Of a stretch of 19,713 bases of DNA, positions 15,332 through 19,713 are shown piece by piece. Numbering within the stretch: the first letter of the stretch is position 1; every line of letters starts with the position of its first letter. Under the pieces are notes generated by a model, which saw only the letters and a program-made list of their open reading frames with translations, did no database searches and was not told the DNA's origin. The position numbers and the translations under genes were made by a program. Source of the stretch: an uncultured Gemella sp. (GTDB lineage Bacteria > Bacillota > Bacilli > Staphylococcales > Gemellaceae); assembly GCA_938038035.1 (NCBI GenBank), contig CALHQV010000104.1, forward strand, positions 1-19,713, in the 5' to 3' direction.

Positions 15332-15916
15332 ATGCGTTATAGTTATGAATTTAAAGTAAAATGTGTTGAGATGTATGAAAGAGGAGAGTATCCAGATACA
15401 CCTAACGGAATTACTACTAGGAAATTTAAAGATACTATTAGGAAATGGAAAAGAATGGTCGATTCATTGGGAGTATGCGCATTGCGACCTAAATCAAAAA
15501 ATAAGAAGTGGAATCCAGAAGAAAAGCTAGTATTAGTTTCCAAAATCTTAGCTGGTTATTCATATAATTCCGTTGCACTAGAGAATAGAATTAACTATAG
15601 GATATTATATAATTGGGTTCAAAAATATAAGGAAAAAGGTTATAATGGACTTGTAGATGAGAAGAAAGGAAGACCAAGGAAGGTACCTATCATGAAAGAA
15701 AATATAAGTCCTAAACCACTAAAAGAGTCAGAAAGAGAAGAATTAATTAGATTACGTGAAGAAAATCAATTTATTAAAACGGAAATCGAAAATATTAAAG
15801 CGGAAAAAGAAATAATAAAAAAATTAATAGCCTTGAGGCGAGAAAAATGGGCTGCGCAACTCAAGGCGAAAAAGCAGCGATCATCAAAGAACTCAGAGAA
15901 AAAGGATATCCATTAA
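15332..15916 (+). CDS. IS3-family transposase OrfA
   Basis: Helix-turn-helix DNA-binding partner of the transposase; 194 residues from ATG 15332. A GTG 18 bases upstream is in frame but lies inside the hairpin arm, while AAGGGG is eight bases before this ATG. Two helix-turn-helix regions are visible: YSYEFKVKCVEMYERGE with its following segment, and LVLVSKILAGYSYNSVALEN leading into YNWVQKYKEKGYNGL. A charged leucine-rich coiled coil (EELIRLREENQFIKTEIENI) follows. It binds the inverted repeats and, by frameshift at 15817-15823, supplies the N terminus of OrfAB. The two-HTH layout points to the IS150 group. Confidence 0.9.
   Translation: MRYSYEFKVKCVEMYERGEYPDTPNGITTRKFKDTIRKWKRMVDSLGVCALRPKSKNKKWNPEEKLVLVSKILAGYSYNSVALENRINYRILYNWVQKYKEKGYNGLVDEKKGRPRKVPIMKENISPKPLKESEREELIRLREENQFIKTEIENIKAEKEIIKKLIALRREKWAAQLKAKKQRSSKNSEKKDIH
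15817..15823 (+). other. Programmed -1 frameshift site A_AAA_AAA
   Basis: In the orfA frame the codons read ATA AAA AAA TTA, giving a perfect slippery heptamer. The orfB frame is open from 15799, so a -1 slip here joins OrfA to OrfB and yields the OrfAB transposase. I did not model a stimulatory structure downstream. Confidence 0.8.
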
Positions 15917-16740
15917 AATGTCTTTTACAAGAAATAGGAATGGCTAAATCAACATATTATTATTTAATAAATAAAGGAGAGGTAGACGCTGTGGCTATTC
16001 GTAATGAATCAGTGTTAAAAGAAATTAAAATTATTTTTACCGAAAATAAAGGACTATATGGTGTTCGTAGAGTTCACAATGAACTAATTAATAGAGGTTT
16101 TAAAATAAATCATAAACGTGTACAAAGTCTTATGCATAAAGAAGGATTGAAAGGGAAACGTCCAAAAGAAAGATACCATTCATATAAAGGAACAATAGGA
16201 AAAGTCGCTAATAATATAATAAATCGAGATTTTAGTACAACTGCTCCGTTACAGAAATGGACTACAGATGTATCACAATTTAATTTCCCATGGGGAAAGT
16301 GCTATTTTTCACCAATTTTAGATATGAATACAAATGAAATAATATCATATGATTTATCCTTACATCCAAATTTAGATCAGATAAAAAGAATGTTAGAAAA
16401 AGCATTTAATAAATTTCCAAAAACAGAAGGACTAATTATGCATTCAGATCAAGGGTGGCAATATCAACATTTACACTATAGAAGTGAGTTAAAAAAACAT
16501 GGAATCATTCAATCGATGTCTAGAAAGGGAAATTGTTATGATAATAGTATCATGGAATCATTTTTTGGAAGAATGAAGACGGAGATATATTACGGTTATG
16601 AAAAGAATTATATGTCATTTGAAGAGTTTAGTAAAGCTATAGATGAATATATAGATTATTACAACAACAAGAGAATTCAATCAAAAACAAAATGGATGTC
16701 ACCTGTACAATACAGGATAACATCCACATGTTTAAACTAA
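15847..16740 (+). CDS. IS3-family transposase OrfB (catalytic part)
   Basis: Integrase-core domain with a complete DDE triad: D141 in WTTDVSQF, D201 in MHSDQGWQYQ and E237 in YDNSIMESFFGRMK, with 35 residues between D201 and E237 and K244 seven residues after it. The N-terminal portion (KELREKGYPLKCLLQEIGMAKSTYYYL) is the usual HTH_21-type segment. The ATG at 15847 has no good ribosome-binding site, fitting production as the OrfAB fusion rather than as a separate protein. It ends nine bases before the right inverted repeat. No stop or frameshift damage is seen, so the element should be active. Confidence 0.92.
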   Translation: MGCATQGEKAAIIKELREKGYPLKCLLQEIGMAKSTYYYLINKGEVDAVAIRNESVLKEIKIIFTENKGLYGVRRVHNELINRGFKINHKRVQSLMHKEGLKGKRPKERYHSYKGTIGKVANNIINRDFSTTAPLQKWTTDVSQFNFPWGKCYFSPILDMNTNEIISYDLSLHPNLDQIKRMLEKAFNKFPKTEGLIMHSDQGWQYQHLHYRSELKKHGIIQSMSRKGNCYDNSIMESFFGRMKTEIYYGYEKNYMSFEEFSKAIDEYIDYYNNKRIQSKTKWMSPVQYRITSTCLN

Positions 16741-16774
16741 ATATATATGTGTCCAGAATTTTGGGTACACATCA

Positions 16775-16799
16775 AAATCACGATTTTTGAGTCACTCCC
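16775..16799. repeat. Right half of the dispersed hairpin repeat
   Basis: AAATCACGATTTTT plus GAGTCACTCCC matches the right half of copy 1 (90-114) nearly base for base. The left half is absent here, and the IS right end lies directly before it. On the far side of the IS no clear GTGACTCGACAAAATC half is found. Confidence 0.65.
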
Positions 16800-16848
16800 A
16801 TAATAAAAGATATTTATAAGTAGTATATAGCAAGAAAGGTAGGTAAAA

Positions 16849-18150
16849 ATGAAAAATGAATCATTAAGAATAGCACTAGCTTATGTTGGTGTGATAGTTG
16901 GAGCGGGTTTATCATCCGGACAGGATATTCTACAATACTTTTTAAGTTTTGGTAGAATAGGATTAATTGGTGTTGTAGTTTTAGGAATTTTGAATATGAT
17001 TTTTGGGAAAATTATATTGACATTAGGCTCTTATTATCAAGCTAATAATCACCAAGAAGTTTTTGGAGAAATAACTACACCAATTTTAAATAAGATAATA
17101 GACTGGACTTTAATAATTTCTAATTTTGTTATAGGTTTTGTCATGATAGCTGGTGCTGGAGCGAATTTAAAGCAACAATTTGGAATACCGAATTGGGCTG
17201 GAGCGCTTCTTTGTGCAGTTATGATAGTAATTGTGGCATTTTTGGATTTTGAGAAGATAACTAGTATTTTAGGGATTTTCACTCCGATAGTGTTTGTATT
17301 GATATTGTTAATAACAGTTTATACATTTGTAGGGAAGAGTTATGATTATGGTGTGTTGGATGAAGTTTCTAAAACTATTCCATCTTCGATGCCAAATATT
17401 TGGATATCTGTAATTAACTACTTTTCTCTTTGCGTGTTAACTGGTGTGTCTATGGCATTTGTTCTAGGTGGCTCAGTCGTAAGAATAGGTGTTGCTAAAA
17501 AAGGTGGAGCTCTTGGTGGTATAATGGTAGGGGTTTTAATTCTGTTCGCAACAGCAACTCTTTTTGCTAATAGTGCTGATATAATAGATGCTGAAATACC
17601 GATATTAAAAATTGTAAAGGATATTAATCCGTGGTTGGCTGTTTTTTATGCATTAGTTATTTTTGCTTTAATCTTTAATACTGCTTTTAGTTTGTTTTAT
17701 GCAACAGCGAAACGTTTTTCTTCAAATGATGATAAGAAGTTGAAAATTAATATAATTATAATAGTTGTTGTTGGATATCTATGTAGTTTTGCTGGGTTCA
17801 AAGATTTAATTTCTTATGCGTACCCCGCATTAGGATATATGGGTATCGTATTATTATTTGTATTATTTTTATCATGGATAAGAAGCTATCAAGATATAGT
17901 GAAGGAAACATTTTTACGTCGTAAAATGATAAGATTAGCAATAAAAAAACATGATGATAATAGACAATTTACTAAAAAAGATCAAGCTATCTTGGATTAT
18001 TTAAGTAAAGATTCTGTTGTAGAAGGAAAATCTTTAAAAGCTGATGTAAAGGAATATGCTAAAGAAATTATCGATAGTGAACATGATGTGAAGGAATTTG
18101 CAGATAAAGAATTAGAGCTAAGAAAGAAAGACCCTAAATATAAACTTTAA
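16849..18150 (+). CDS. YkvI family membrane protein
   Basis: Integral membrane protein of 433 residues with about ten hydrophobic spans between residues 8 and 340, then a long, charged, cytoplasmic-looking tail (about 345-433) rich in K, E and D. The start, ALAYVGVIVGAGLSSGQDIL, with a broken glycine-rich first helix, resembles LeuT-fold transporters, and YkvI-type proteins share this. The substrate is unknown. AAAGGTAGG precedes the ATG at 16849. A strong terminator follows, so it is a single gene. Its upstream region has been replaced by the IS up to 16769, so part of its original promoter may be lost. The tail is longer than the core fold needs and may be regulatory. Confidence 0.75.
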   Translation: MKNESLRIALAYVGVIVGAGLSSGQDILQYFLSFGRIGLIGVVVLGILNMIFGKIILTLGSYYQANNHQEVFGEITTPILNKIIDWTLIISNFVIGFVMIAGAGANLKQQFGIPNWAGALLCAVMIVIVAFLDFEKITSILGIFTPIVFVLILLITVYTFVGKSYDYGVLDEVSKTIPSSMPNIWISVINYFSLCVLTGVSMAFVLGGSVVRIGVAKKGGALGGIMVGVLILFATATLFANSADIIDAEIPILKIVKDINPWLAVFYALVIFALIFNTAFSLFYATAKRFSSNDDKKLKINIIIIVVVGYLCSFAGFKDLISYAYPALGYMGIVLLFVLFLSWIRSYQDIVKETFLRRKMIRLAIKKHDDNRQFTKKDQAILDYLSKDSVVEGKSLKADVKEYAKEIIDSEHDVKEFADKELELRKKDPKYKL

Positions 18151-18157
18151 GAACATG

Positions 18158-18202
18158 AATTCTAGATAGATAAGAAGATTTTTATTTATCTAGAATTTTT
18201 TG
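18158..18202 (+). terminator. Terminator after the YkvI-type gene
   Basis: AATTCTAGATA (18158-18168) and TATCTAGAATT (18187-18197) form a perfect 11-bp stem followed by TTTT, seven bases after the stop codon. Confidence 0.85.
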
Positions 18203-18247
18203 CATTTAACTTTATAATTTAGGTTTAGATATAAATTTAGAGTAAAT

Positions 18248-18324
18248 AAAAAGGAAATGATTAACGAAACTAATTTTTTTGTACTAGTTAGATTTCGTTA
18301 ATCTTTTTTAACATTTCCTTTTTT
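18248..18324. repeat. Large imperfect palindrome before the ligase gene
   Basis: Inner arms GATTAACGAAA (18259-18269) and TTTCGTTAATC (18293-18303) are perfect. Outer arms AAAAAGGAAAT (18248-18258) and ATTTCCTTTTT (18313-18323) are also perfect, with an asymmetric 9-base bulge between them. It ends 14 bases before the next -10. It may be a bidirectional terminator or a leftover mobile repeat. Confidence 0.65.
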
Positions 18325-18337
18325 ATATTATTTTTGG

Positions 18338-18343
18338 TATAAT
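18338..18343 (+). promoter_or_regulatory. Extended -10 promoter of the ligase gene
   Basis: TTGGTATAAT gives a perfect TATAAT with a TGn extension, 45 bases before the ATG. No good -35 is visible 17 bases upstream, where the palindrome arm lies. Confidence 0.6.
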
Positions 18344-18388
18344 AATAGTTATTCAAATTTTATTTAGATTATGAAAGTGTAGGGAAGT

Positions 18389-19666
18389 ATGTCTCGTTCT
18401 ATCGATTTATTAAAACATCGGTATTTGAAAAATATTAAAGAAAATCCTGAATTGTTTATCGGGATTGAGCTGGAATATCCTGTTACAAATTTAGAAGGGG
18501 ATGCTACAGATGTTGAAGTTATCAAGCACTTATTCCGATATTTAGTTTCTGCTTTGAATTTAGCTGTAGAAAAGGTAGATGATTTTGGGAACCCTATCCA
18601 GTTAGTGGACCCAGTAAGTCAGGATGCTATTTTATTTGAAGTTTCCTATACCACGATAGAGTTTGCATTTGGTAAGGCTGAAACGATTCAAGAGGTCGAA
18701 AATCGTTTTAAAAATTATATGGATGTAATTCAGAAAAAGTTAGCTGAATCAAATCATGCTATTGTTGGCTGTGGTATTCATCCCAACTGGGATAAAAATG
18801 AGAATAGGCCAGTGGCTTACCCACGCTATCAGATGTTGATGGACTATTTAAATTTGAGTAGAAATGTGACTAAATCAGACTTACATCAATTCCCTGAATA
18901 CGGAGCGTTTATTTGTGGGAGTCAGGTTCAGTTGGATGTCTCAAAGTCTAACTACTTACGAGTGATTAATGCTTTTACTCGAATTGAAGGGGCTAAGGCT
19001 TATTTATTTGCCAATTCTGAGTTTTCAGGTGAGGATTGGGATACGAAAATTTCAAGGGATATTTTCTGGGAAGAATCTATGCATGGTATCTATCCAGAGA
19101 ATGTCGGTGTTAATGCTAGATTATTTAAAGATGAAGACGATTTTTTTAACTATCTAAATCATTCTGCAATTTTTACTGCGGAACGTGATGGGCAAACCTA
19201 TTATTTTTATCCGATTCAGACAAGGGACTATTTGGTTACACCTGAAATTCAAGCATTTGATCTTAATGGGGATGTGGTTTCTATTTACCCTCAAGAGAAA
19301 GACTTTGAAACTCATCGTAGTTACCAGTATCAAGACTTAACGACTCGCGGAACGGTTGAGTTTCGTAGTGTGTGTACCCAACCTCTAGATAGAACCTTTG
19401 CTTCAGCAGCTTTTCATTTGGGATTGTTACTTAATTTAGATAAGTTAGAGGCTTACTTAGCAACAGCACCTTTCTTTAAAGAATTTGGTCGTGATTACAA
19501 GTTTTTAAGGAGACAATTTTCTAAGAAAAACCTCACTGATAGGGAGAAAACTGCGATTATTGAATTCTCCAAAGACTTACTACTGCTAGCTGAGGAAGGA
19601 CTGGAGATGAGAAATAAGCAAGAAATGACCTTTTTACAGCCTTTGAAGGAAGAATTGAGCCTATAA
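18389..19666 (+). CDS. gshA: Glutamate-cysteine ligase homologue (GCS2-like)
   Basis: ATP-dependent ligase of the glutamate-cysteine ligase superfamily, which joins glutamate and cysteine to gamma-glutamylcysteine; 425 residues. Early FIGIELEYPV carries the metal-binding glutamates typical of the fold, followed by ILFEVSYTTIEFAFG, then GCGIHPNW, YGAFICGSQVQLDVS, and TTRGTVEFRSVCTQP near residue 320. AGGGAAG sits just before the ATG at 18389. It is a single gene. There is no ATP-grasp domain, so it is not the bifunctional GshAB found in many streptococci, and glutathione synthetase would have to be elsewhere. By eye the gene is less AT-rich than its neighbours, hinting at transfer. Another gamma-glutamyl acceptor cannot be excluded. 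Confidence 0.75.
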   Translation: MSRSIDLLKHRYLKNIKENPELFIGIELEYPVTNLEGDATDVEVIKHLFRYLVSALNLAVEKVDDFGNPIQLVDPVSQDAILFEVSYTTIEFAFGKAETIQEVENRFKNYMDVIQKKLAESNHAIVGCGIHPNWDKNENRPVAYPRYQMLMDYLNLSRNVTKSDLHQFPEYGAFICGSQVQLDVSKSNYLRVINAFTRIEGAKAYLFANSEFSGEDWDTKISRDIFWEESMHGIYPENVGVNARLFKDEDDFFNYLNHSAIFTAERDGQTYYFYPIQTRDYLVTPEIQAFDLNGDVVSIYPQEKDFETHRSYQYQDLTTRGTVEFRSVCTQPLDRTFASAAFHLGLLLNLDKLEAYLATAPFFKEFGRDYKFLRRQFSKKNLTDREKTAIIEFSKDLLLLAEEGLEMRNKQEMTFLQPLKEELSL

Positions 19667-19690
19667 TTTCTCTTATAAAGGGAGAATTTT
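19665..19690 (+). terminator. Weak terminator-like stem after the ligase gene
   Basis: TTCTC (19668-19672) and GAGAA (19682-19686) pair around a short loop and are followed by TTTT. The stem is short. Confidence 0.4.
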
Positions 19691-19704
19691 CTGAAAAATC
19701 ATGA

Positions 19705-19710
19705 TATAAT
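19705..19710 (+). promoter_or_regulatory. Extended -10 at the window edge
   Basis: TGATATAAT is a perfect extended -10, three bases before the window end, probably driving a plus-strand gene outside it. No clear -35. Confidence 0.45.
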
Positions 19711-19713
19711 GGA

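Larger units (their letters stand above)
15289..16769 (+). mobile_element. IS3-family (IS150-like) insertion sequence, 1481 bp
   Basis: Terminal inverted repeats TGTACCCCTTTTACTGGACA (15289-15308) and TGTCCAGAATTTTGGGTACA (16750-16769) match at 15 of 20 positions. Between them are orfA and orfB in overlapping frames with an A_AAA_AAA slip site and an intact DDE. No 3-4 bp target duplication is visible: GATA precedes the left end and CATC follows the right. Both ends have GATA/GATG just outside when read inward, so the true tips could be four bases further out; that gives no duplication either. Confidence 0.9.

Noticed and set aside
15332..15916. The transposase as two independent proteins from separate starts
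   Set aside because: orfB has no ribosome-binding site at 15847, while a perfect A_AAA_AAA site allows the usual fusion.
18389..19666. Bifunctional GshAB
   Set aside because: Only 425 residues and no ATP-grasp synthetase domain.
1..19713. CRISPR arrays, tRNA or rRNA genes
   Set aside because: No regularly spaced direct repeats, no cloverleaf and no conserved rRNA blocks were seen on either strand by eye.

Overview
The window is AT-rich, with Bacillota-type ribosome-binding sites, a lysine riboswitch and the acetylase route to diaminopimelate. This suits a low-GC Gram-positive coccus. Gemella or a near relative is my best guess from gene content and style, but the sequence alone does not prove it.

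Left (1-5580, minus strand): a lysine/diaminopimelate cluster transcribed lysA-dapA-dapB-dapH-N-acetyl-DAP deacetylase. A consensus promoter and an L-box lysine riboswitch with a terminator precede lysA. A second good promoter lies in the dapB-dapH gap, so the last two genes can also be made independently of the riboswitch. A family of short hairpin repeats built on GAGTGACTC arms sits in the gaps. A small thioredoxin-like gene (5738-6061, plus) is divergent from the cluster.

Middle (6122-15254): a defence island. It holds a HEPN plus PD-(D/E)XK-like nuclease gene, a compact type I toxin-antitoxin locus (34-residue toxin from a TTG start, overlapped by a roughly 90-nt antisense RNA), and a type I restriction-modification operon ordered hsdM-rhuM-hsdS-half hsdS-hsdR. 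The nuclease gene and hsdM have the same 19-bp box at the same distance from their -10 elements, so they look co-regulated. Two short tandem repeats in hsdS look like specificity switches. A 12-bp repeat (ELQS twice) lies in the central spacer. A GATTC x3 tract lies at the junction with the extra half-hsdS, where gain of one unit would join the two frames into a 654-residue, three-domain HsdS.

Right (15289-19713, plus strand): an intact IS3-family (IS150-like) element with a perfect A_AAA_AAA frameshift site lies just upstream of the hsd promoter. It has no visible target duplication, and its right end abuts half of one of the hairpin repeats. Beyond it are a YkvI-type membrane protein and a stand-alone glutamate-cysteine ligase homologue, each with recognisable flanking signals.
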